A DNA stretch of 22,574 nt from Hofstenia miamia (GCA_004352715.1 SCFE01000080.1:734349-756922); one strand, 5' to 3'; positions 1 through 9,077 are shown, counted from the stretch's first letter. Notes: a model not told the origin generated them from the letters alone. Numbers and translations are program-made.

Positions 1-335
1 TATATATACAGTATATATGCATAAAAAATAAAATTAGATTTTGAGAGCTAAAAGTGACATTGTATTTCAATTGGATTGAGAACAGGACTGGAATTTAATC
101 TGAAATTCCCAAGAGTGAATTCCAACTTGCACGGATTATTATATATTTTAATATATATAAAACATGTTAGATAAAATAGCATAAGAGAATATTTATTTAG
201 AAAAATGTTGACAATTAAATAACTGAAAATTTATCTGAATAGCATCAATAAATTCACACAACACATATACACAAATTACATAAATTACAAAAACACATCT
301 TTTAAACTATGAATAAAGTAGTTCATCAGTCCATA
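1..335. other. AT-rich non-coding stretch
   Basis: No reading frame, RNA gene or terminal repeat is recognisable. The first 20 bases are a short TA-rich microsatellite remnant. Confidence 0.5.
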
Positions 336-412
336 AATGACTTTTGTTGACTGTTTAATATATTTGTAGACCTGTATTAAGGTAATAAATCTATTTAATA
401 ATAATAAAAAAA
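336..412 (+). repeat. Possible 3' tail of a non-LTR retrotransposon
   Basis: The stretch GACTGTTT, then TTTGTAGACCTGTATTAAGG, then AATAAATC ending in an ATAATAATA simple repeat looks like the 3' end of a CR1/L2-type LINE. The same order of motifs recurs at 3908-3957 (GACTGTTT, TTTGTAACCCTG, AATAAAG, TTATTATTA). The two-copy similarity is seen; the family assignment is inferred from the tail style. Confidence 0.4.
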
Positions 413-938
413 AATTGTACTACATTAACGAGTAATCGCATTGTCATCATTATACAGTTTGTATTCTAGCAATGATTTACCAGAAATATATTTTTTCAAT
501 GTTTTTAGTTTCTCTAGGTTGCGAGTTCCAGGTTGTAATGACTACTTTAATACTCAAGGATTTATTTAAAACGTTTTTATCTAGAATTATGTTTGAGTAA
601 TTCCCGGTATTTGAATCGTATTACAATGTGGTAGGTTCTTATTAGCTTGAAGAATTTCAGCAGGATATTCAATATTGCAAGTTTTTTGGAAAGAGAATCG
701 AAATAGAAATGTTTAAATTTAAAGAATAAAGTAATTTCAATTTTCATAAAATTTCTCTATCAAAACTTAGTCAATCAAATTGTAAGTCGACGTTGCAGTT
801 TAGGTTTTCTACCTTAGAAGAATTAAAAATATTATACGACATTTAGACGTTAATAAATCTTCAGATTCGACTCATTTATCTTTCTTTATATTTAAGAATT
901 TTTTTATATATTTAGCGACCACCTATTATTTGCACTTA
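413..938. other. AT-rich stretch with no recognised gene
   Basis: Both strands were read; stops are frequent and no conserved motif was recognised. It could be untranslated or eroded retrotransposon sequence given the neighbours on both sides. Confidence 0.4.
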
Positions 939-1180
939 ATCAATGCATCGTTGAAAACGAATTTCTGGAGATAATAAAAAATCACTTTGTATAAAAATGG
1001 AGATCCCCTTGTTGCTAAAAATTATAGGCCGATCTGAATAACGCAACCTTTTACTAAATAATTTGAAAAAATACTGCACATACAAATCGACCAACTCCTT
1101 TACAAGTGATGTAATTATGTCAATTACTGAAAAAATATCCTAGTAAATCCCAATTTTTATCCAGTTGCATAGAATTTTGA
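939..1180 (+). pseudogene. LINE reverse-transcriptase fragment (broken)
   Basis: One forward frame, interrupted by in-frame stops, reads YKNGDPLVAKNYRPI followed by a stop, then ITQPFTK, another stop, then FEKILHIQIDQLL (about 990-1106). This is the start of the palm/finger region of non-LTR reverse transcriptases, whose usual form is a K-x-GD-(x)n-NYRPIS block followed by a (T/S)K-x-FEK-(I/L) block. A shifted frame around 1140-1175 (SKSQF...) looks like the next conserved block. The upstream part (INASLK at about 940) is in the same frame. Catalytic YADD is not reached, and the copy is 5' and 3' truncated and dead. CR1/L2/Jockey-type is inferred; the clade cannot be fixed from this fragment. 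Confidence 0.7.
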
Positions 1181-1261
1181 AATTTTGCCGATTAAACATG
1201 ATGAAATTACGGATTTCATCAAAATTCAATCAAGAAAAGCTAAATTTTTTCATTCACTCAG

Positions 1262-1336
1262 TCGTTATTTGACCGGCTTTAGACCGGTTCAAACCGGCCG
1301 TGTATAAAATACTGACCCGAGCCGACCTGCACCGGG
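1262..1336. repeat. GC-rich ACCGG repeat at a gap edge
   Basis: Four ACCGG/CCGGT units occur within 75 bp, including the palindrome CCGGTTCAAACCGG near 1285, in otherwise AT-rich DNA. It runs straight into an assembly gap, suggesting an unresolved repeat or transposon end. Confidence 0.4.
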
Positions 1337-1491
1337 NNNNNNNNNNNNNNNNNNNNNNNNNNNNNNNNNNNNNNNNNNNNNNNNNNNNNNNNNNNNNNNN
1401 NNNNNNNNNNNNNNNNNNNNNNNNNNNNNNNNNNNNNNNNNNNNNNNNNNNNNNNNNNNNNNNNNNNNNNNNNNNNNNNNNNNNNNNNNNN
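1337..1491. other. Assembly gap (N run)
   Basis: 155 unresolved bases between a GC-rich repeat and a (TA)n tract. Confidence 0.99.
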
Positions 1492-1624
1492 ATATATATA
1501 TAGAAATGTCAATTTAACATTATTCACAACATACGTTATACAAACTTGTATTTCTATGAAATTGAATTTGAAAAGCACTTCATTTGTATATGTTTTGCAA
1601 AGCTGAAAGTTTAAATTTCTTTGG

Positions 1625-3160
1625 ATTTTGAATAACTTATTTGCAGCATCACGTTTCTCTGCAGCAGCAGGTGCAAACAGAATAAATGGGATTAGTTCCT
1701 GTGATACATATTCGGTATGAAAGAGGAATTTCTGCAGAACTGCTTCTCCAATAATTCCATCTATGGGATTTATTAACTGTACAACATCTTTGAAAAATTT
1801 GAGGTCCCTAAGAGGAGCATTTGTTACATTTCCCTAAACAATCCAATTTGGCAGATACAAAAATGTAATAAATTTTGTAAAATTATTTAATTTTCTGATA
1901 GTTGCTGAGCTAATTTAAAAGATGCCTGAAATAAAAATATTTCTTATTTATTAAATGCACCAGGTTTCACAAAGAGAATGTCATCAACTGATGCGCCACC
2001 AAGCACCAGAAGAGTCAGCTGGAGTAGTTCTTTATAATCATAGCTAGGATATCTTGAGTTCAAAGAAATGTTTCAAAACGAGATTGAATCTACCATTTTT
2101 ATTTAGCATCAAGACAAGTCACTAGTTTTTTATCAATTCTGTTCCATTTTGTTTAAGTTTTTCACACACTTGAATTTTAGGATGATTTTACTGTTGGAAA
2201 ACTGTTGCCCAAGGTGACTTGACATACAGTTCACTAACATGATGACGACAGGTCAGATCAAGAATAGGACGATTTAACAATCTCTCAAATTTTACTGTTG
2301 CACCAGATATCCACCTGCAATTTATGGATGTTGTATCAAAACATTGTCCAATTATTCTATTCTATTTGTTTCAATGGTCAAGCGCTTTTGAAACTTCAAT
2401 TGTTTGTGCTTTCCCTGTTCCTAATGAGATTTTATTGACTGCAAGCAGTTTACATTTATAAACCATTTCAAATTTTCCAGAAACAACCATTGCAATGCGT
2501 AGTTCTATTTGGTGTTCAATAGTCATATTTTTTATCCCAGTGCACTGTAAGTTGTTGTGGACAATCCTCAAATAGATGATTATGTGATGATGTGTGCCTT
2601 AGCAATTTGCCTTTGACTACTGCCATTTGCTTTCAATATTGCACTCCCAAAGTACGCTACTCATTGCACATCTACCTGCTGCAGCTATCACGCCAGGTGA
2701 GGAAAAGACCTTTTGCTTCTAACGTATAGGTTTGAATGAAGACTGCAATAAGGTTTGTAATTTTGGTCAACTGAAGTAGAAATATATTCTGCATCAATAG
2801 TAGATTTGTTGTCTGCATTCAATGCTGTGAATTTTTAACAAAGAAAAGTACTTTCCTTCTTTGATTTATTAGCTTCAGCTTCCTTGCAGTATCTTTTTTA
2901 TTGATTGAGTACCAATAAACATCTGTCTCACTCTTCGTTGATCTTCTAAAAATGCAATTTCCTTTTTAGGTACTATATATTCTTTTGGACATATACAGTT
3001 CCTATCACATTTGCAAGCAGCCATATTGAAAATTTCATTTTGGGATTGTAACAATTCCTTAAATGCGCAATTATGGGTCCTTTTCCTACGATTCAGTCCA
3101 TTTTAAAAGTTATTTTCTTTTATTATAAAGTCTCTCAATTTTTCTTTCGATAGTTCTGCT
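1625..3160 (-). pseudogene. Decayed transposon-like ORF, unclassified RNase-H-like family
   Basis: The minus strand carries an ordered series of coding-like blocks spread over three frames with many stops. From the 5' end (high coordinates) they are: AFKELLQSQNEIFN then a Cys cluster CKCDRNCIC (about 3066-2990) then FLEDQRR; SSPGVIAAAGRCAMSSVLW (about 2690); LRIVHNNL and VVSGKFEMVYKCKLLAVNK (2571-2371); CFDTTSIN...SGATV and CRHHVSELYVK (about 2330-2220); DYKELLQLTLLVLGG (about 2020); and a 73-codon stop-free stretch at 1810-1625 containing LRDLKFFKDVV and ELIPFILFAPAAAEKR. The CFDTT(x)N...CRHHV(x)E pattern is one I associate with a repetitive, transposase-like 'uncharacterised protein' family in cnidarian and arthropod genomes; I cannot name the superfamily. 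Coding bias plus breaks make a fossil mobile-element gene the best reading. Confidence 0.6.
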
Positions 3161-3315
3161 GCCAATAACTGGCATTGAGGATCTTTTCCATATCCCTTGA
3201 ACAGTTTCAACTGTGCTACCAATTCCCAAATAACATCACATTGCTGGGCCATTGTTGGTTTATTGTTGATGCCAATATTGCAATTTGGCCATTGGGCCAA
3301 TATTGGACCATTAGT
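3161..3315. repeat. Small palindrome-rich repeat (MITE-like)
   Basis: Nested inverted words such as CCAATATTGG, TTGGCCATTGGGCCAA and TGCCAGTTATTGGCA fill this stretch. The reverse frame through it (3103-3366) is open but reads like translated repeat, so it probably inserted next to the 5' end of the decayed ORF. Related words (GGCCAATAATGGGC) occur at 10994. Confidence 0.4.
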
Positions 3316-3369
3316 AATTGCCAATAATAAACATTCAAAATTACTTTTTGGATTATACTTATACATCTA

Positions 3370-3900
3370 GTTATATTTCTAATAAATTATTGGAATAAAA
3401 AAATTAGGGTTGTGTGGCTCCATGGGATCACATAGAATTTTTTTTAGATGATTCTCAAATGCTGGTGCCTGAGACTAAGGATTTCAGTGAGATTAAGCCC
3501 AATATGAAATTGTGATAATAATTGAAGAAACTTCAACCAGAATTTTCAGAATTTTATTAACAATTTTTGCAAATTTTGTGCAAAATGGGTGCTATGCTTG
3601 GATCTACATGGCACCAAAATGTTACATTGGACTGGTAATTTAATGCTACTGTGAACAATTATATTATATATTATGTGAATAAATGTAAGACAGTTTATTT
3701 CTATTTTAACCGCATTACTAGTCTGACAAACTTTCATATCAAATATTAATTTATTTAATAACTACCTTCAGTCAAAAAATCGTCGAATTTTTGTAGACTG
3801 CACTTTGATTTAATTTTTAAAGCTGATAATAGATGTAATTATTATCTTGTTTACCTTTGCAACTCATACTGATCATCATGCAATACAATCTTTAACAAAG
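3370..3900. other. Non-coding stretch, nothing recognised
   Basis: A 63-codon reverse frame at 3546-3737 has no recognisable domain or signal and is most likely chance. The right part may be 3' untranslated sequence of the LINE tail that follows. Confidence 0.4.
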
Positions 3901-3904
3901 AATT

Positions 3905-3975
3905 TTTCTGACTGTTTGTAAATTTGTAACCCTGAATAAAGCAATTATTATTATTATCATAATAATTGCTTTATT
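3905..3975 (+). repeat. LINE-type 3' tail ending in a 17-bp perfect inverted repeat
   Basis: TTTGTAACCCTGAATAAAGC is followed by TTA repeats, as in CR1/L2 tails. The tail then folds back: AATAAAGCAATTATTAT (3935-3951) is exactly mirrored at 3959-3975 with a 7-base spacer. Confidence 0.5.
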
Positions 3976-4389
3976 GCAATTATGAATAAGTAAAAAATTA
4001 TTTCGAGATCCACAAGCTGACAATAAATGAGAAGTAAACTCAGTTTATAATCTTTTCACCCAATAATGCTAAGTCACTAACTAATAATATCCAACTAAAT
4101 ACAGAGAAATAATCTCCACAATAATACAAGTGCAATCTGTAAAACATCTGAGGGTGGAGATTGATAATAAGTCACTAATATCTGCAAACATATGTACTTA
4201 ATGTAGCCTAATTTTTACTCTGTAATTATTTTAGAATGCCGTCAGTGTTGAATATAATAATTACGTCATATTTTTAGATTGCCTAAAAGAGTTGTTCTGT
4301 TATCTGCGTTGGGTAGCTGGTAAGGAGTTAGGGTAGGATTGTAATGTTTGTAATCTTTTTTCCTGCCCTTTCCTTCACCGTACTTGGCG

Positions 4390-4391
<2 letters not shown>

Positions 4392-4433
<42 letters not shown>
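4392..4433. repeat. (TA)n microsatellite
   Basis: About 21 uninterrupted TA units. Confidence 0.95.
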
Positions 4434-4438
<5 letters not shown>

Positions 4439-4660
4439 TCTAATTTAGGAGCTGCTTTTGCAAGACATGGAAAAGTCCGCAAATTCAGATGGAAACAAGA
4501 GCTTCTATAAATCAAAAGTGTGTGGGAAGGAAGACTATCAACAGTTGATTATTTGTACGGATACATTAGGAAAATAAAACTTTGAAAAATCGATGTTGAA
4601 ATCTAGCATTTTGTGTTTATATTTTTTATTTAAAGTCCTTTAAATAACTTTAAATTTGCT
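4434..4660. other. Unassigned stretch
   Basis: The 4441-4560 part is less AT-rich than its surroundings but gives no long frame and no motif I recognise. Confidence 0.3.
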
Positions 4661-4850
4661 TATAAGAATATGGAAGTATTGATATGGTTCTTTAAATTTC
4701 ATCTTTATTACTTGAAAGTTACATATAAGAATAAAAAGTATAGACATTGTTCTTGAAATTTCACGCTCATTACTTTAAAGAACATCTGTATACCTTAAAG
4801 TTCTTGCAATTCAAACCAGTTACTACTTGAATTCATCTTATAAGATTTTT
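4661..4850. repeat. Diverged tandem repeat, unit about 63 bp, about 3 copies
   Basis: Copies start at TATAAGAATA at 4661 and again at 4724. Each is followed by GTTCTT(T/G)AAATTTCA, CATTACTT(T/G)AAAG. A third, more diverged copy (GTTCTTGCAATTC, TTACTACTTGAA, TTATAAGA) runs to about 4850. Confidence 0.55.
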
Positions 4851-5742
4851 TAAAGATTAGATAAGATCGTTAAAGTTCTTTAAAGTTTTAGCTGAATTGA
4901 CTACCATATGGAGGATCACTTTGTCATTAAAATAATATTTTCAATTTCTGAAATTAGTACTGTATTTTTTACTATAGTTCTTCAGTTTTGTTGTCAAATT
5001 TTTACCCATTTTAATTAAAGTTACTCAGGCTAGCAAATAGCACTATCTCCTATGTTGTAGTGGGCGTTGTTTTAGACTACAAAGAACACAAATAAAATCG
5101 TTCATTTGTTAGAAGACTAATTTTTCAAAAATACAACAATTAGACATGAAAATTATATAAAATAAAAAGTTATTAAATTGCATATCGCTGGTTAAGTGTA
5201 AATCATTGTAACTGCAAATTTTTCAAAATCAAGTCTTTCATGTTTTTGCTCCCCCTCAGCATATATTCTAACTTATGTTTCTATGACCCAGAATCATCTT
5301 ATTTGAGCAAATTATCAGGAATGAACCCTAATCCTGAACCTTAAACCAGTTTTTTCTGATTTCATATTTTGTCAAACACGATATCTTTATCCAAAGCTGC
5401 CATATATGAAGCATAAAACAGTAAATAATGATGGAAAAATTCTCATGAACTCCCAATAGTTACAGATAACAAAAATTTCCAAATATTGAAGAACCACAAA
5501 TGTGACAATTCTTTTAGAAATTTACAAGAAATATAGCATTGTGCTTGAATCTCTTTCTTATCTAAATTTTAAAAATTATTAAATGCTGAAAAATAAGAAG
5601 TTATTTTATCCTACCTATTACATTTAGTAAGAGCATAATAAGAACTTCACTTTTAGAAAATTATTACAATAAGAAAGTATTAGACATTAATGAATACATC
5701 TATGAGTCATGTTAGAGCAATTGTCTCCACAATTTTTGCATG
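4851..5742. other. AT-rich non-coding stretch
   Basis: No frame with coding character on either strand, no terminal repeats, no RNA gene recognised. Confidence 0.45.
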
Positions 5743-5759
5743 TTATATATATATATATA
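5743..5759. repeat. Short (TA)n tract
   Basis: Eight TA units about 210 bp upstream of the first Cys-rich gene. Confidence 0.9.
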
Positions 5760-5882
5760 AAACAAGGGTTACAGCAAATTACTTTAAGTTATTCACAAAA
5801 CAAGCTTGCTCCCAAATGCACCCTACAATAAAGGACTGAAAAGCGAAATTGTTGTTTTTTGATTATAAAATAACCCTTAAAT

Positions 5883-5972
5883 TTTATATAGATGCAATTT
5901 ATTCGAATCTCCGCTTTCAAACTTTCGCGAAAAATTCCCGCGAAAATTCCCAATTTAGTCGCGTATATACCA
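5883..5972 (+). promoter_or_regulatory. Probable core promoter with E2F-like sites
   Basis: TATATAG at 5885-5891 is a TATA candidate. Two E2F-type motifs follow: palindromic TTTCGCGAAA at 5923-5932 and TTCCCGCGAAAA at 5935-5946 (consensus TTTSSCGC). They lie 27-50 bp before the preferred start codon. CpG is rare in this window, so four CpGs here stand out. Function is inferred. Confidence 0.45.
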
Positions 5973-6518
5973 ATGGACAAATTTTATGTATTGTGTGCAG
6001 TATTTGCACTGTTTCCTTACACGAAAACTGAACTATGCCTCTCCCACAGTGATTGCGGAATGAACAGAGTCTGTTGCTTAAATAAATACCCGGGTGAGTG
6101 TTGCAAATCTGTTAAACCCAACATCCTAGCAATTAGAAGCCCTGCACAGAATGAAATGACGAAGAACAGCGGAATACGGTATTCAATCATTCAAGAATTG
6201 AAAAATCTTCTCGAAAGAGCAATCGGCACATCAGAAGAAAAGTGGGAATTAGTCAAATCACTGCAAGCCAAAATCAATAAAGCATCAGAAGAGAGAGAAC
6301 ACGGGCGCTACTTCTCCTACTTAAACCAACTGTCTCATCTTAAAGAAGAAATTGAATATGTGGAAGACACTGTTAAACACATTAAGAAACTAGGAGCTAA
6401 ATATATGGCCGATGCAAGTAAATTCAATGTGCAGCATAACAGCGAAGAAGAAGCACACTTAAACGAAGATTTAAAAGACGAAATTTCCTACATTCATCAA
6501 GTTCTTGATCAATTATAA
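5973..6518 (+). CDS. Small secreted Cys-rich protein, paralogue A
   Basis: The 181-residue product is not recognised as a named protein. Residues 1-19 form a hydrophobic signal peptide (VLCAVFALF core). The mature start holds six Cys at 22, 28, 34, 35, 43 and 44: C-x5-C-x5-CC-x7-CC, with KYPGE between the CC pairs. The C-x5-C-x5-CC spacing equals the core of WAP four-disulfide domains, but the rest of that domain is absent. Residues 70-181 are charged, Cys-free and helix-prone (runs such as LKEEIEYVEDTVKHIKK), ending IHQVLDQL. The frame is open from an ATG at 5892, but that longer form would bury the signal peptide behind 27 residues translated from the E2F-like sites, so 5973 is preferred. 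No intron is needed. ATTAAA at 6586 could serve polyadenylation. The gene at 9140-9694 is a diverged paralogue, pointing toward it. Extracellular role inferred; molecular function unknown. Confidence 0.72.
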   Translation: MDKFYVLCAVFALFPYTKTELCLSHSDCGMNRVCCLNKYPGECCKSVKPNILAIRSPAQNEMTKNSGIRYSIIQELKNLLERAIGTSEEKWELVKSLQAKINKASEEREHGRYFSYLNQLSHLKEEIEYVEDTVKHIKKLGAKYMADASKFNVQHNSEEEAHLNEDLKDEISYIHQVLDQL

Positions 6519-6591
6519 ATATATTGTATTTTTTACACATTTTATAAGGAATATGATGTACCAACTATAACTAATTATTATTATTATTAAA

Positions 6592-7260
6592 ACAAAAAAA
6601 CTTTTTGATTTCACTTCAAGATAAACGTCTACATGGTTGTAATTAAGACATTGTATTATTAAGTTATTCACAATATTGGGGGTCATTGCAGATCAACGGG
6701 CTCTGAAGTATAAACCCCAAAATTGTTAGGATTAAGCTACAGTTAGGTTTATGATTAGAATTGATGTTGTATAAAGCAACATGCTATGTGGCGTCATACA
6801 AAGTGCTGCGTTTGAATATAAATCAAAGTCTATTGATACAATGAACAATAAAAAAATTGTCAAACATCTAAAACCATGAATTACAACAAATTTACTTAGC
6901 ATTTTTACACATTCGAAGACTAAAGTTCTTCCAGGTATTATTGAAATCACCACACAATAAATAAAGTGAGTTAACCATAGACGTTGTGGCTAAGGTGACT
7001 AGCAGGGCTACTAACGTGTATAATAAATTTGTAAAAATCATGGTAATTACCTGCTATCTCAAAGGTACACACCCCTTCTTAAAAATGTCTAACTATTTTA
7101 GATGCGTTGGGTTTTTACTACACAGGAAATAATGGTTTTTTTTCATCCAATGCGTATTAAAATGTGTGGTAAGGAGATATTCGTTTCTTGCTTGTTTTTA
7201 GTAGAAATGATTTAAAGAACACTTTATTCTTTCTGATTATCATTTTTTCTAGTCCTTAAT
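6592..7260. other. Non-coding stretch with a small foldback
   Basis: CAATATTGGGGG near 6672 is nearly mirrored by ACCCCAAAATTG near 6715, a possible MITE scar. The rest has no gene; the reverse frame at 6732-6953 begins with GTG rather than ATG and has no recognisable content. Confidence 0.35.
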
Positions 7261-7275
7261 TTATTAATGATGAAA

Positions 7276-7317
7276 GAAAACATCTTCCGAGAAGCAATCT
7301 GAAGTTCAGATGTTTTC
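7276..7317. repeat. 10-bp perfect inverted repeat
   Basis: GAAAACATCT (7276-7285) is mirrored by AGATGTTTTC (7308-7317), with a 22-base loop. Confidence 0.6.
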
Positions 7318-7342
7318 TGAACTGTGAAGCAGACTTGTCAAT

Positions 7343-7600
7343 GAGCCGACATTTCCAAGCTCGGCTCGTTTAAATTTTGTGTAAGTTCGGCTCCGCTCGC
7401 CACATAAAATCTTTTTTTAAAAATATTGTGCTCAAATAATTTTTTACATAGCTCTTTCTATTATTTAATAAACATTTCATAAATAAGATTATAGGAAAAG
7501 CATACTGACTGCAAAAGATAAGAAAAATCTCCATAATCAAATTAACAAGCAGATCTATAAACTTGCTTTGCCTAAAATAGGCTCGTTTTGGGCTCGTTGA
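7343..7600. repeat. GAGCCGAGCT-type repeat remnants
   Basis: GAGCCGA, AGCTCGGCTCGTTTAAA, GTTCGGCTCCGCTCG (7343-7400) and GGCTCGTTTTGGGCTCGTTG (7570-7589) are copies of a GGCTCG word common in subterminal repeats of hAT-like elements. Inferred remnant; no boundary seen. Confidence 0.4.
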
Positions 7601-7769
7601 ATATCAAATTCTGTTGAGAAATCAATGTACAAGATTATGAATCCTTTGGATAAATGGAAGTATCAGCGTCATTGCAGCAAAAAGGACAGAACTTCTGATT
7701 TTGGTGTCTACAAAAACCAACTCGTATCGCTTTTCAAAACATGGTTTTTTAATGCTACACTGCCATTTT

Positions 7770-8275
7770 TATTTTGTATTTTCGAAATCGCTTGAAATAT
7801 GTTGTGCAGGCTCTTTATCGAATGACTGAATGGCAAACAATTGATTCAAGAAGCCCCGCTTTTTCATTAATTAACTCAATTGAATAGTCAGAATTTGTTG
7901 TAGAAAACATAGTTCTGGATCTTGTATGTGGGATTATGTTGCCTACCACAAGACAAGTTCAAAATGGAGGTTTGGACTAAGTAGAAGCTATGAGAGGTGT
8001 TCAAAATATGATTGACTGTTTAAGAGAAGTTTCACAAATTGCTTAATGAAATGACAAAAATTTCTAAAACTTTGGATAATATTTTAGAAAAACCGAGAAT
8101 TCAAAAAAGATCGATATATCGTTCCACAAATGGAGGAAGTTAATTATCAGCAGAACACTACTACAGAATAAACATGTATTATCAGGGTGTGTCAATTTTC
8201 ATAGAATGTGACCGCATGTTCGATTGCAACATAGCAGGGTATCTCCATTCAATACCATATTTTGTTAATAATGCA
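7770..8275 (+). pseudogene. hAT-type transposase fragment (ZMYM1/TTF-like), broken
   Basis: In forward frames broken by stops the order of blocks is: FRNRLKYVVQALYRMTEW (7780-7830), SPAFSLINSIE, SEFVVENIVLDLVCGIMLP, TTRQVQNGGLD, then a stop, VEAMRGVQNMIDCLREV (to about 8035), then after two stops a basic RIQKRSIYRS block, and HYYRINMYYQGVSIFIE (8155-8203). This order matches the middle of hAT transposases of the zinc-finger-MYM-1-like type: SIE-x-x-(E/Q)FV, LP-(x)n-LQ, DL-x-x-A, then EYYR-x-N-(x)n-L-x-x-I. The N-terminal zinc finger and C-terminal dimerisation region are not visible. At least four stops and one frame change show it is dead. It lies between the two Cys-rich paralogues. Confidence 0.65.
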
Positions 8276-8465
8276 TAATTTTTGGCACAAATTGATGGAA
8301 TAGATTATCTATATATATAAATATAAGTTAAACCGCCATAGTAGAAAGCTCGACTAGAACATTTGTAAGAACTTTCAAATTCTTATCATAACAAATAAAA
8401 ACATTTATGAGGATTCAAAACTTAATCAAATTTAGAATGAAAAATATTATTGAAAAATCGAGTTT

Positions 8466-8539
8466 AAGAGCATCAGTACCCCCCTCAGAAATNCAGTCCC
8501 CCCCCCCCTCCCCATCAGAAATTTCTAGATCCGCCTCTG
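8466..8539 (+). mobile_element. Right end of an hAT-like element with poly-C tract
   Basis: The sequence ends ...TTTCTAGATCCGCCTCTG; reversed, this begins CAGAGGCGGATCTAG, a typical hAT terminus. Inside it is a C-rich tract with a duplicated CCCC(A)TCAGAAAT word and one N at 8493. It may close the element whose transposase remnant lies at 7770-8275; the left end was not found. Confidence 0.5.
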
Positions 8540-9015
8540 CTTAACCTTTTGAAGCTTGGTGGTACCTACATATCCCACCTAAACAAATCCCTTTTTTAGA
8601 CTGCTATAATTCACGGCTTATTTGTAGTTTGCCTAACTAATCTTATGATAATGATAAATTAATACATTCATAAAGCTTCAGCCAAATTGATAATTACTCC
8701 TAAAATTTTTGTCTTTTCTACTTGAGTATGATATTCCTGTTTGATCAATCTGATTACTGATTTGAAAATGAATATGATTAAACGAATCATGCGGTTAAAA
8801 ATGGGTTTATCAACAAATTTAGGTAACAATATTATATTAATCTTAATTTTTTGTTCTCATTTTTTGGCAATCAGTAATGGACTCTTTTAGGAAGAGCAGG
8901 TACATCGTACATATATGTACCGCCCCATAGTGTAGCGTCATAGATTAATTTCAAAATTTAATTTTGGCGATATGGTGCTGGTTACCATCTGCTTAATGCA
9001 ATGTTATACGATTTG
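8540..9015. other. Non-coding stretch with a short hairpin
   Basis: Only GGTACATCG...TATGTACC near 8900-8923 is notable: a small inverted repeat followed by the CpG-containing CGCCCCATAGTGTAGCG. No gene seen. Confidence 0.35.
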
Positions 9016-9019
9016 ACTA

Positions 9020-9077
9020 CTAAAGCGGCTTTAGTCTCATTATGAGCCCTAAAGGATTAAAGGCAATGTTTTAGGGC
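9020..9077 (-). repeat. Two adjacent perfect hairpins downstream of paralogue B
   Basis: CTAAAGC-G-GCTTTAG (9020-9034) and GCCCTAAA...TTTAGGGC (9046-9053 and 9070-9077) lie 63-120 bases beyond the stop codon of the minus-strand gene. They could be a MITE scar or act in the 3' untranslated region. Confidence 0.5.

Noticed and set aside
1279-1578. Frames crossing the first gap
   Set aside because: Mostly unresolved bases; the flanking residues show no domain.
3103-3366. 87-codon reverse frame as an independent gene
   Set aside because: Its first half is translated palindromic repeat and its end continues into the decayed transposon-like region.
5892-5972. Upstream ATG giving a 208-residue form of paralogue A
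   Set aside because: The extra 27 residues come from E2F-like motifs, lie only a base or two after a TATATAG, and would hide the signal peptide.
5789-6031. Short frames on both strands around the start of paralogue A
   Set aside because: They overlap its promoter and signal peptide and lack any coding signature; shadows of the real gene.
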